From: Ignavibacteriales bacterium
GTDB lineage: Bacteria > Bacteroidota > Ignavibacteria > Ignavibacteriales > Melioribacteraceae
NCBI GenBank assembly: GCA_026390795.1
Contig: JAPLFG010000003.1
Coordinates: 682,001-746,000, forward strand
DNA: 64,000 nt
Direction: 5' to 3'
Shown: one piece after another, positions 17,441 through 25,244 of the stretch
How the letters are laid out: the number at the start of each line of letters is the position of its first letter
Numbering within the stretch: position 1 is the first letter of the stretch
The notes under the pieces: model-generated
The model's input: the letters and a program-made list of their open reading frames with translations, nothing else
What the model was told of the DNA's origin: nothing
Databases searched by the model: none
Made by a program: the position numbers and the translations under genes

Positions 17441-18109
17441 TCATTTCTCTTTCTTTTTCAGTAAGAAAATATATTGATATATTGAAAAAGGTGTGAACAA
17501 TCCAAACGAAAGGAAGTTGATTAATCTGAATTTATAACTGATGCTTTTATTTGAGTTGATGCTTTCAATTCTAAACCCGCATTCGTCAATCATTTTTTTC
17601 ATTGTGTGAAGAGTAAAAAATCTTAAATGTGTTCTGTCCAATATTCCCGAATCGGTATATTCAAAACGGTTAAAAATTATTTTTAGAACCGGAACAATAT
17701 GCCTTAGATTAGGTAAACTAATAATAACCGTTCCATCATTATCCAGAATATTTTTCAAGTATGAAAGCACTTTCCACGGATCTTTTAGATGTTCCAGTAT
17801 ATCTGCACAGATAATGCAATCAAAATATCTTTCGGAAAAATCAAGATTCATATTTTCGATATCGCCGACTAAAACCTTGTCTAATTTAGTCCTAGCAACT
17901 TTTGCAGCATTTTCATTTAGTTCTATTCCAACCGCAATTTCGAGGTCATATTTTTTCCTCGCTTCATTAGCCAGAACTCCTTCTGCACATCCGATATCCA
18001 AAAGACGCTTTGTTGTTTTCGGGATCAGATCGAATATTTCCGGACGGAATAATTTAAAATAGGGTTGATTCTCACTCCCTATTTGCTCGTCTTTTTTTAT
18101 TTTATTCAA
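17441..18109 (-). CDS. Class I SAM-dependent methyltransferase
   Basis: A 222-residue methyltransferase of the Methyltransf_11/23 type. Motif I is LLDIGCAEGVLANEA, with the acidic residue after beta-2 in VGIELNENA. Motif II/III are VLVGDIENMNLDF and FDCIICADILEHLKDP. A hydrophobic C-terminal stretch (about residues 195-217) may attach it to the membrane. Such enzymes are often linked to sugar, lipid or quinone modification, but nothing nearby identifies the substrate. Confidence 0.87.
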   Translation of the reverse strand: MNKIKKDEQIGSENQPYFKLFRPEIFDLIPKTTKRLLDIGCAEGVLANEARKKYDLEIAVGIELNENAAKVARTKLDKVLVGDIENMNLDFSERYFDCIICADILEHLKDPWKVLSYLKNILDNDGTVIISLPNLRHIVPVLKIIFNRFEYTDSGILDRTHLRFFTLHTMKKMIDECGFRIESINSNKSISYKFRLINFLSFGLFTPFSIYQYIFLLKKKEK

Positions 18110-18277
18110 ACACCACCTATATTAATTTCAGAACTAAAAATACGGAGCCCTATTTACACACAATAATAGATTTTTTCAATTTTTGATATTTATCCCAGAT
18201 CACATACTTATGATAAAATTATAATTTCGTTCGTCTCTTTATTTTATTTTCTTAAATTCCTTTTGAAATTTTAGATA

Positions 18278-18901
18278 ATGATATATTTGATGCACAAATC
18301 ACACCTTCAAAAAGTCGAAGACTATGTTCTTTTCATTCTTACCGAGAGAACTCCAATTCAAAATAGATATCACAGTGTTGCTCATACTCAAGATGTAGTT
18401 AATTCAAGTATCGAGATCGGTATAGGCGAAAACCTAACTCCGGACGAAATGGAAATCGTTCAAATCTCTGCATGGTTTCATGATATTGGGTACATAGATA
18501 AATCGGAAGGTCATGAAGAGATTAGCGCCATGTATGCCAGTAATTTTTTATCCGAAGAAAATTATCCCGCTGACCGGATTGAAGCAGTCATTGGCTCTAT
18601 TATTGCGACTAAGGTTCCTCAAAAACCTAAGAATAAATTGGAAAAAATAATTTGCGACTCGGATCTTAATCACATAGGCAGAAAAGTATTTTTCGAGCGG
18701 AATGATTTATTCAGAATAGAGTATGAAAATCAGATAAACCGTAAACTATCAGAGTATGAATGGATAACAAAGACAATTGATTTTATAACGCGACATCATT
18801 TTTTCACCGAATATGCTCTCAAGAATTTTTCCGCACAGAAAGAAATAAATTTAAAAATTCTTCAAGAGCAACTTGATCAAATAATTAATCAATCCAGATA
18901 A
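18278..18901 (+). CDS. HD domain phosphohydrolase
   Basis: A 207-residue protein with an HD metal-dependent phosphohydrolase domain. The pattern is His in YHSVAHTQDVV, His-Asp in WFHDIGY, a further His in EGHEEIS and a distal Asp in CDSDLNHIG. It resembles small predicted HD hydrolases acting on nucleotides; the substrate is unknown. An internal ATG at 18290 is an alternative start. It is 36 nt upstream of the SixA-like gene on the same strand. Confidence 0.88.
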   Translation: MIYLMHKSHLQKVEDYVLFILTERTPIQNRYHSVAHTQDVVNSSIEIGIGENLTPDEMEIVQISAWFHDIGYIDKSEGHEEISAMYASNFLSEENYPADRIEAVIGSIIATKVPQKPKNKLEKIICDSDLNHIGRKVFFERNDLFRIEYENQINRKLSEYEWITKTIDFITRHHFFTEYALKNFSAQKEINLKILQEQLDQIINQSR

Positions 18902-18937
18902 TTTTTTTCAAACCGCCGTCTGAAAACTGCTTACTTT

Positions 18938-19438
18938 ATGAAAACACTTTATCTAATTCGTCATGCTAAATCAAGCTGGGATGACCAAGACCAAACCGAT
19001 TTTGACCGCCCGCTAAATAAGCGAGGCAAACACGATGCACCTTTGATGGCGGACATACTAAAAATGAAAAGTGTCGAACCCGATTTAATAATAAGCAGTC
19101 CGGCTAACCGCGCACTCTCAACCGCAATAATATTTGCAGAAATACTAGAGTATGATCTTAATACGATAACAACTGATGAAAGGATTTACGAAGCCGGAAT
19201 AAAAGAATTAATAACTCTAGTTCGTGAAATTGACGACATGAATAATACAGTAATCATCTTCGGTCACAATCCGGGTTTTACTTCTTTCACAAATTTATTA
19301 GGCGATAAATATATTCCCGATATGCCGACATGTTCGATTGTTGGATTGGAACTTGGAGTTGCGCAGTGGGATCAAGCCGAAAGACATTGCGGAAAAATCT
19401 TTTTATTTGAATATCCTAAAAAACAAATAATCAATTGA
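18938..19438 (+). CDS. sixA: Phosphohistidine phosphatase SixA-like
   Basis: A 166-residue histidine-phosphatase-fold protein. The catalytic RHAKSSW motif (His9) is at the N-terminus, followed by the SixA-typical LNKRGKHDAPLMADIL, then SSPANRALSTA and the second His in FGHNPGFT. SixA removes phosphate from phosphohistidine on signalling or PTS proteins in Proteobacteria; the target here is unknown. It converges on the isochorismatase gene with only 13 nt between the stop codons. Confidence 0.9.
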   Translation: MKTLYLIRHAKSSWDDQDQTDFDRPLNKRGKHDAPLMADILKMKSVEPDLIISSPANRALSTAIIFAEILEYDLNTITTDERIYEAGIKELITLVREIDDMNNTVIIFGHNPGFTSFTNLLGDKYIPDMPTCSIVGLELGVAQWDQAERHCGKIFLFEYPKKQIIN

Positions 19439-19451
19439 AGTGATTGAGGGA

Positions 19452-20012
19452 CTACTTAACCAGCTTTGATATTGCCTTAAACTCATCAGTACCGCAAATA
19501 TTAAGTAATTCAAACAACACAGATTCGGTCAAAGTAATTTCTGCACCGTTACTTTCCATGCGTCGAATCGCAATCTCGTAATCAAATTTTCTACGGGAAG
19601 AAACTGCATCTGCGGCAACGTGAACTTGAAATCCTTCCGAAAGTAAGTCCAATACTGTTTGTATAACGCAAACATGCGATTCAATTCCGCATACAACAAT
19701 TTGTTTAATTCTTTTTCCTTTTAACTCTTCGAACAAATCGCCGGCACCGCTGCAGCTAAATGTCATTTTATGAATTGCTTCTGTATTATCAAGTGCGGTT
19801 TTGATCTTCGATTCGGTCGGTCCAAGTCCTTTTGGATATTGTTCCGTGAAGTAGATTGGTACAGATAAAATTTTAAAACCGTTAATAAGTTTCAAAGTAT
19901 TTTCCACAACTCGTTCAGACTCTAAAATAACAGGAAGAATTTTTTCCTGCATATCAATTACAAGTAATGCCGAGCTTTCTCTATGCAAAATATATTGACT
20001 TCTTCCCATCAT
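19452..20012 (-). CDS. Isochorismatase-fold hydrolase (YcaC-like)
   Basis: A 186-residue cysteine hydrolase of the isochorismatase superfamily. The catalytic triad can be placed at Asp20 (LLVIDMQEKIL), Lys82 (IHKMTFSC) and Cys115 (GIESHVCV). The overall pattern is closest to YcaC-type enzymes of uncertain substrate. A TTG three codons upstream (20021) is in frame, but the ATG at 20012 is preferred. It follows the C39-like gene by about 30 nt on the same strand and may be co-transcribed with it. Confidence 0.9.
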   Translation of the reverse strand: MMGRSQYILHRESSALLVIDMQEKILPVILESERVVENTLKLINGFKILSVPIYFTEQYPKGLGPTESKIKTALDNTEAIHKMTFSCSGAGDLFEELKGKRIKQIVVCGIESHVCVIQTVLDLLSEGFQVHVAADAVSSRRKFDYEIAIRRMESNGAEITLTESVLFELLNICGTDEFKAISKLVK

Positions 20013-20042
20013 GACATTCAATCTGCAATTCTAAATTATCAA

Positions 20043-20879
20043 TTAGTAAATCGGGTTCATTCCATATTTTCCGCATGAATACATCATTAGAATAGAAGCA
20101 AGATCTATTGCGGCGCGCTTTTCATCATCTTCGTGAACAACCAGATCATACACTTCGGCAATAAATTTCATATTGGCCAATATTTTTTTTAATTCGGAAT
20201 AGGTTGGTTCACCATGCCAATTGGCAACGCGTTTAACTAGATTTTCTTCATTACGCCGGAGGAATTCTGAAAATGTAATGATATTATAACTCAACTTTGT
20301 ACGCGGTTTACAAATGTTTATTAAATCGTTTGTGTATTGATCCCACTTTTTAGCTATGTCTTCATTTTTATCATACATCACTTCTTTCGCATTATCTAAA
20401 GTAAATTTTGCGCGGGTTTGAACTTTAGATTTTGGAAGAAGTGCATATCCGTCGAAACTTTTTATACCGGTTCCCTTCTCAACATATTTCCACCTTCTTG
20501 CAAGCTGCCCGGCAGTTTGAATAGAAACAACTTTATCAAGTTCGCTGTCGATAACAACAAATTTTCCCTGCTGGTAAGTTACAACCGTGCACCAATGTTC
20601 CCAATTTTTTACACTTAAAATGCAAGGGTGTCCTTTCTTAAGTTCACCAATCAGCATTCTGCGAGCATCGTCGGGATTACTTGATTGAAAATGTTTTAGT
20701 TTGCAGCTGAATCTTCGTGCTGCTCTTGAAAGTCCAATCTCATCGGTGCCGGACCACCAGGTGCTGCCGGCAATTGTTCCAATTTGATCTTCATCTTTAA
20801 AAATACCAAGCATTACCAGAGCATATTTTAAAGCGAATGGACCGCATTGGTATTTGTTAGGTTGTGGGTAGAAACTCAT
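20043..20879 (-). CDS. C39-like cysteine peptidase domain protein
   Basis: A 278-residue protein. The first 125 residues match the bacteriocin-processing C39/papain-like fold: QCGPFALKYAL with Cys12, the oxyanion Gln11, His95 in NWEHWCTVV and Asp111 in FVVIDSE. No signal peptide or transporter domain is present, so it acts in the cytosol. Residues 150-278 form a helical region I do not recognise. The gene is divergent from an ATP-grasp ligase with only 100 nt between the starts, which suggests that ligase and peptidase act on the same peptide or isopeptide. The function is not established. Confidence 0.75.
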   Translation of the reverse strand: MSFYPQPNKYQCGPFALKYALVMLGIFKDEDQIGTIAGSTWWSGTDEIGLSRAARRFSCKLKHFQSSNPDDARRMLIGELKKGHPCILSVKNWEHWCTVVTYQQGKFVVIDSELDKVVSIQTAGQLARRWKYVEKGTGIKSFDGYALLPKSKVQTRAKFTLDNAKEVMYDKNEDIAKKWDQYTNDLINICKPRTKLSYNIITFSEFLRRNEENLVKRVANWHGEPTYSELKKILANMKFIAEVYDLVVHEDDEKRAAIDLASILMMYSCGKYGMNPIY

Positions 20880-20979
20880 TTTCTGAAATATTTATCCTTC
20901 ATGTTCAGAGACAAAAATAACAAAACTTTTGATATGCAAAACAAAATTGTCTAACTTTCTAAAAAAAAATATCCTTATA

Positions 20980-22032
20980 ATGAAAGTAGCTATAGTATAC
21001 AACGAAGTAAACCCGGACTTGTACCAGAAGACGAAAGGAAGAGCCAAGGACCTTGACTTTAAGCCCGTTTTTGGGTTGGAAAGTTTGAATCCCATCTCCG
21101 AATATGAAGATATGGCTAAATCCTTGCAAAAAGTCGGTTATGATGCATATACATTAAATATAATGGATAGCCTGCAACTTCTTATAAAAGATTTAGAAAA
21201 AAATAAACCGGATGTTGTTTTCAATTTGGTAGAAATATTTAAGGACCAACCGCGTCTTGAGATGAGTTTTACCGGAATCTTAGAATTGCTAAATGTAACA
21301 TACACCGGGGCTCCGCCAATGGCTCTGGGCACATGTCAAAATAAAACTTTAACAAAAAGAATTCTTGGCACTCTGGGAATCCGTACTCCGCGATATAAAA
21401 TAATTAAAAACATGGACCGGTCATTCCGGCTTGGACTGCGTTATCCTCTAATTGTAAAGCCTGCGTGGGAAGACGCAAGTGTCGGCATTGAGAATGATTC
21501 AATTGTAAATAACGTTGATGAATTGAAGAAACGAATTGAATATGTTTTTAATTCTTTCAAACAGCCCGCTCTTGTTGAAGAGTTTATTGTTGGCAGAGAA
21601 TTAAATGTTTCAGTCTTCGGTGATAAAAATCCATCTGTATTACCAATCAGTGAGATTGATTTTTCACGAATGCCGGAAAATTTGCATCCCATAGTAAGTT
21701 TTCAGGCAAAGTGGGACCCAATGCATGAAGCATATCATAAAACAATTCCAATTTGCCCGGCTATTTTACCAGATGAAATACGGGAAGAAGCTGAAAGGAT
21801 GGCTCTGCAATGCGTCCGCGCCGTTGGAACCCGCGATTACTCACGAGTTGATATGCGTCTTTCGAAAGATGATAATAAACTTTATGTGCTCGAGGTTAAT
21901 CCGAATCCGGATTTAACCGAAGGAGCGGGATTTATGCGGTCTGCCAAAAATGCGGGATATTCTTACAAAAAAACTTTAAAGATGATTGTAGATTTTGCGT
22001 ATGAAAGAAAGAAGATAGCAATTAGCCGTTAG
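20980..22032 (+). CDS. ATP-grasp ligase, D-Ala-D-Ala ligase-like
   Basis: A 350-residue ATP-grasp enzyme. The ATP-binding lysine is in LIVKPAWEDASVGI, the adenine-side acidic residues in ALVEEFIVGRELNVSV, and the metal site in YVLEVNPNPDL. These match the D-alanine-D-alanine ligase-like branch, which joins amino acids or peptides by an acyl-phosphate. It differs from true Ddl in the long linker around KWDPMHEAYHKT and has no mur neighbours, so cell-wall synthesis is unlikely. The ATG at 20980 starts the core fold; a longer frame from 20929 adds an unlikely basic leader. Paired divergently with the C39-like gene. Confidence 0.85.
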   Translation: MKVAIVYNEVNPDLYQKTKGRAKDLDFKPVFGLESLNPISEYEDMAKSLQKVGYDAYTLNIMDSLQLLIKDLEKNKPDVVFNLVEIFKDQPRLEMSFTGILELLNVTYTGAPPMALGTCQNKTLTKRILGTLGIRTPRYKIIKNMDRSFRLGLRYPLIVKPAWEDASVGIENDSIVNNVDELKKRIEYVFNSFKQPALVEEFIVGRELNVSVFGDKNPSVLPISEIDFSRMPENLHPIVSFQAKWDPMHEAYHKTIPICPAILPDEIREEAERMALQCVRAVGTRDYSRVDMRLSKDDNKLYVLEVNPNPDLTEGAGFMRSAKNAGYSYKKTLKMIVDFAYERKKIAISR

Positions 22033-22047
22033 CTTTTGTCACATGTT

Positions 22048-22584
22048 TTAAGAATCAATTCCTTTACGTGATAAAATTCCCTTTTGATAGTAATGTTTTA
22101 CCTCATTCATTTCTGTTACAAGATCTGCACGGTCAATAAGAACTTGCGGACAATATCTCCCGGTCAGAATCAATTCAACATTTTCCGGTTTTGAATCTAA
22201 AAATGCCAAAACATTATCCGCAGTAAATAGCCCGAAATAAATTGCAACACAAATTTCATCAAGTATGATCAAGTTATAATTGTTGCTAAGCATTTTTTCT
22301 TTTGCAGTTTGGAGGGCAAGCTTGGCTTTGTCTATTTCTTCTTGCGGCGGCAGTTCTTTTCTAAATACATAATCATCCTTTCCAACTTTTTCAATTGTTA
22401 TCCATTCGCTTAATTTTTTCAGACTAATCGATTCGTTGTAAGGAAAATCTTTCATGAATTGGATGATGTAAGATTTAAGACCGGCACCGGCAGCCCGCAC
22501 CGCTAAACCGATTGCGGCGGTTGTTTTGCCTTTTCCGTTTCCTGTATAGATTTGAATATATCCGTGCGCAAAATAATTCATCAA
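22048..22584 (-). CDS. cobO: Cob(I)yrinic acid a,c-diamide adenosyltransferase
   Basis: Transfers the adenosyl group of ATP to cob(I)alamin/corrinoid. The 178-residue CobA/CobO/BtuR-type protein has a P-loop in IYTGNGKGKTTAAIGLA, then NLIILDEICVAI and VELILTGRYCP. No other cobalamin genes and no B12 riboswitch are seen nearby, so it may serve corrinoid salvage. It overlaps the upstream DUF1289 gene by 4 nt (ATGA), which implies translational coupling. Confidence 0.94.
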   Translation of the reverse strand: MMNYFAHGYIQIYTGNGKGKTTAAIGLAVRAAGAGLKSYIIQFMKDFPYNESISLKKLSEWITIEKVGKDDYVFRKELPPQEEIDKAKLALQTAKEKMLSNNYNLIILDEICVAIYFGLFTADNVLAFLDSKPENVELILTGRYCPQVLIDRADLVTEMNEVKHYYQKGILSRKGIDS

Positions 22585-22811
22585 GAATGTAGTCTATTTT
22601 TCCTAAAGGATAATTTTCTGATCTCAGCTTGCTGTATAATTTGATCTCGTTCCTGCTGTGAGTATTGAGTCCATTGGATTATCTCATCTATGGTGCGTAG
22701 GCATCCTCTACAATAATGCGTTACCGGATCCATAATACATTTCTTGTTACATGGCGAAAATTGATTTTGACTGGAATGCATGCATTCCCTTTCGTTTTTT
22801 GTTTTCCCCAT
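22581..22811 (-). CDS. DUF1289 domain protein
   Basis: A 76-residue protein with the DUF1289 cysteine pattern SPCNKKCIMDPVTHYCRGCLRT, four cysteines that probably bind a metal or an Fe-S cluster, followed by the typical EIIQWTQYSQQERDQI helix. The function is unknown. It is the upstream partner of cobO in a coupled ATGA overlap. An internal Met at codon 11 is an alternative start. Confidence 0.88.
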   Translation of the reverse strand: MGKTKNERECMHSSQNQFSPCNKKCIMDPVTHYCRGCLRTIDEIIQWTQYSQQERDQIIQQAEIRKLSFRKNRLHS

Positions 22812-22856
22812 TCTTCATTAACCATAAATTAGGGAATAAAAGTTTCAAATGAAGAT

Positions 22857-22889
22857 AAAAAAGGGCCGAATAAAATTCGACCCTTTTAT
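22857..22889 (-). terminator. Rho-independent terminator after the first S46 peptidase
   Basis: Read on the minus strand, AAAAGGGTCGAA and TTCGGCCCTTTT form a stem with one internal mismatch and a short TTTTA loop, followed by further T residues. It lies about 30 nt past the stop of the S46 gene at 22920. Confidence 0.8.
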
Positions 22890-22919
22890 GTTATAACTTT
22901 AGATTTTCATTCTTTACCT

Positions 22920-25100
22920 TTATTTCATCTTACCATCTTTTAATTCATCTGCAAGACGATCAAACTTGTAAACGTTTTTAATTGCTTCATACATACCTTT
23001 CGAATCAACGCCTACTGTTCTGTTATATGAAGGTAAATAGATGAAATTACCTTGAAGACTTTCGATATTACCGTCAAAGGCAAGACCGATTACTTCTGCG
23101 TTCTTATTAATAACGGCGCTTCCCGAGTTTCCACCAACTATATCATTTGTTGCAATGAAATTAACGGGAGTCTTCAAATCCAAATCCTTTGGAATATTCT
23201 TCCATCTTTCAGGAAGATTGAAAGGATATTTTCCTTCGAATCCGTAAAATCGATCGTACATTCCGAAAAATGTTGTTTTGATTGGGGCGATTGTTCCGTT
23301 GTATTCATTCCCTTTCAAAACACCATCGCTCAATCTTAAAGTTCTGTTTGCATCAGGTGTAACCGATGTTCCGTAAGTTTTATAGAGAATTTGTCCCAAC
23401 AATCCAAATGCGATGTTTTCTGTGTCCATAATTTCTCTTTGCTCAATTCTCAACGGTTCAATCTTATCGTAAACTTTTGCGTAGTACTGAACAAACGGAT
23501 CATTTAAGGCTAAGATTTCTTCCGGAGTTTTTTTGAAGAGTTCTTGAACAGCGGCTTTATTTGTGAAGAGCGATTTAGCAACCAATTCTTTAGCCGCATC
23601 TTTACCTTCTTTTGCCTGATAAAATCTTGTAACATTTGCGTCGTTCTTGCCAAGATTCATTGTAATAAAATCAAGGTCAATCTCTAATTTTGCTTCTTCA
23701 AGCAGATTATCAAAATTATCAGGATACAAATTATCAGTAAATCCAGGTGTTAGACTGCCGCCTCTTCTTGCACCTCCAAAACGCGCAGCTCGCTGATTAG
23801 CTTCTTCAGCTAATTCTTTCTTTTTTTCTTCCGGCAGCATTTGATACTTTGCATAAGCAACTAATTCATTTGCAATCATCATATAGCGGGAGGAATATTG
23901 TCTGTTTGGTGCAAAGGCAGCTAACTTTGGCTCAACTTTTCTAAGTTCTTCACGTGTAGTTTCGATTGTCTTCCAAACATGTCCGTATTGTTTGGTTAAT
24001 TCCGGATTGCTAAAAACTACTTTTTGAAGTTTCTTCTCGAAATCTTTTTTACGTGCTATCAAGTATGGATCATTTAAAGCTTTGTATGTATTAACAGTAT
24101 TTTTCCAACCGTTACTAAATACAAGGCGCATTGCTTCATAGGCGGCTGCATTTTTGGGATTAACTGATTTTAATTGATCAAGACGATTGTAAACATTATC
24201 AGAGAGAAACGCGCTGTTACGGTATGTAATATCTCTTAAATATTCTAGCTGAGCCACAGTTCTTAATCTATTTGTAGATCCGGGATTACCAACGGTAAAA
24301 ACAAGTTCACCGTCAGATGCACCGTTTGCACTCCATTTGAAATAATGATCGGATTTAATCGGCTTGCCATCATCACTATAAATTCTTAAGAATGTACAGT
24401 CGAGATCGTAACGCGGATATGTGAAATTATCAGGATCTCCGCCGTAAGAAGCAATTTGTTCTTCCGGTTGAAATACTAAACGAACATCGGTATAAGTTTT
24501 GAATCCTTGAACAAAGAATAAACTTCCATTGTAATATGAAACGACGTCACATTTTAATTTTGTTTCTGCTTCATATTGTTTTTTCAATTCTTCCATTTTG
24601 GTATTACGTAAATCGATCTTTTCTTTTTCATCTTTTCCTTTTTCTAAAGCAGTCAATACTTCTTTTGTAACATCTTTCAGCATAACTAATTGTTCGGCCG
24701 TATAGTTTGGAACTTTTCTCTCATCTGCTAGAGTCGGCGCAAAGAAGGCTGTACTTGCCAGATCTTCTCCATCTTTTTGGACTTGTCTTCTGGTTCCGCG
24801 TGAACAATGATTATTCGTCATTATCAAACCGTCTTCAGAAACAAATGAAGCTGTACATCCGGGAATACGCAATGCCGATAAACGAACATCATCAAACCAT
24901 TCCTGTGTTGCTTTGAATCCGTATGTTTTTTCTAAATAATCGAATGGAGGAAATTCAAAAGTCCACATCTTTCCGGTATCAAGTTTTTGTGATTTTACAG
25001 TATCCTGATTGATTGTCTGAGCATTGAACTGAAATGAGAAAACAACTATCAGTAAAAGAGAAATTGTTAAATATCTCTTAACATTTGAAAAATTTTTCAT
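22920..25100 (-). CDS. S46 dipeptidyl-peptidase, DPP7-type (first copy)
   Basis: Periplasmic serine exopeptidase that removes N-terminal dipeptides; 726 residues. A signal peptide ends in QFNAQ. The chymotrypsin-like triad is seen as His98 in TNNHCSRG, the YPRYDLD aspartate region and Ser659 in GGNSGSAV. The residue 18 after the catalytic Ser is Gly677 (LAFDGN), equivalent to Gly673 of DPP7, which prefers hydrophobic P1; DPP11 has Arg there. No type IX secretion C-terminal domain is present. The ATG at 25100 follows an AGGTGG site; the longer frame to 25145 is unlikely. The paralogue is directly upstream. Confidence 0.93.
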   Translation of the reverse strand: MKNFSNVKRYLTISLLLIVVFSFQFNAQTINQDTVKSQKLDTGKMWTFEFPPFDYLEKTYGFKATQEWFDDVRLSALRIPGCTASFVSEDGLIMTNNHCSRGTRRQVQKDGEDLASTAFFAPTLADERKVPNYTAEQLVMLKDVTKEVLTALEKGKDEKEKIDLRNTKMEELKKQYEAETKLKCDVVSYYNGSLFFVQGFKTYTDVRLVFQPEEQIASYGGDPDNFTYPRYDLDCTFLRIYSDDGKPIKSDHYFKWSANGASDGELVFTVGNPGSTNRLRTVAQLEYLRDITYRNSAFLSDNVYNRLDQLKSVNPKNAAAYEAMRLVFSNGWKNTVNTYKALNDPYLIARKKDFEKKLQKVVFSNPELTKQYGHVWKTIETTREELRKVEPKLAAFAPNRQYSSRYMMIANELVAYAKYQMLPEEKKKELAEEANQRAARFGGARRGGSLTPGFTDNLYPDNFDNLLEEAKLEIDLDFITMNLGKNDANVTRFYQAKEGKDAAKELVAKSLFTNKAAVQELFKKTPEEILALNDPFVQYYAKVYDKIEPLRIEQREIMDTENIAFGLLGQILYKTYGTSVTPDANRTLRLSDGVLKGNEYNGTIAPIKTTFFGMYDRFYGFEGKYPFNLPERWKNIPKDLDLKTPVNFIATNDIVGGNSGSAVINKNAEVIGLAFDGNIESLQGNFIYLPSYNRTVGVDSKGMYEAIKNVYKFDRLADELKDGKMK

Positions 25101-25213
25101 AAACCACCTGTGCGTTAATTGTAGAATAGCTAGAATGCTATCCAAAAAATAAGATAGCTGTCGCTGCCAACCAATAAAGTTGCCGGAGTGAATTGTTAAA
25201 TTTTGTTAAAAAA

Positions 25214-25235
25214 AAGCCCTCTAATTCGAGGGCTT
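25214..25235 (-). terminator. Rho-independent terminator after the second S46 peptidase
   Basis: On the minus strand AAGCCCTC and GAGGGCTT form a perfect 8-bp stem around a 6-nt loop and are followed by a run of T residues. It lies 10 nt past the stop codon, so each S46 gene has its own terminator. Confidence 0.88.
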
Positions 25236-25244
25236 CAATAAAAA

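Noticed and set aside
22812-22919. B12 riboswitch for cobO
   Set aside because: The region upstream of the DUF1289-cobO pair is short and lacks the conserved B12-box; only a terminator for the neighbouring S46 gene is present.
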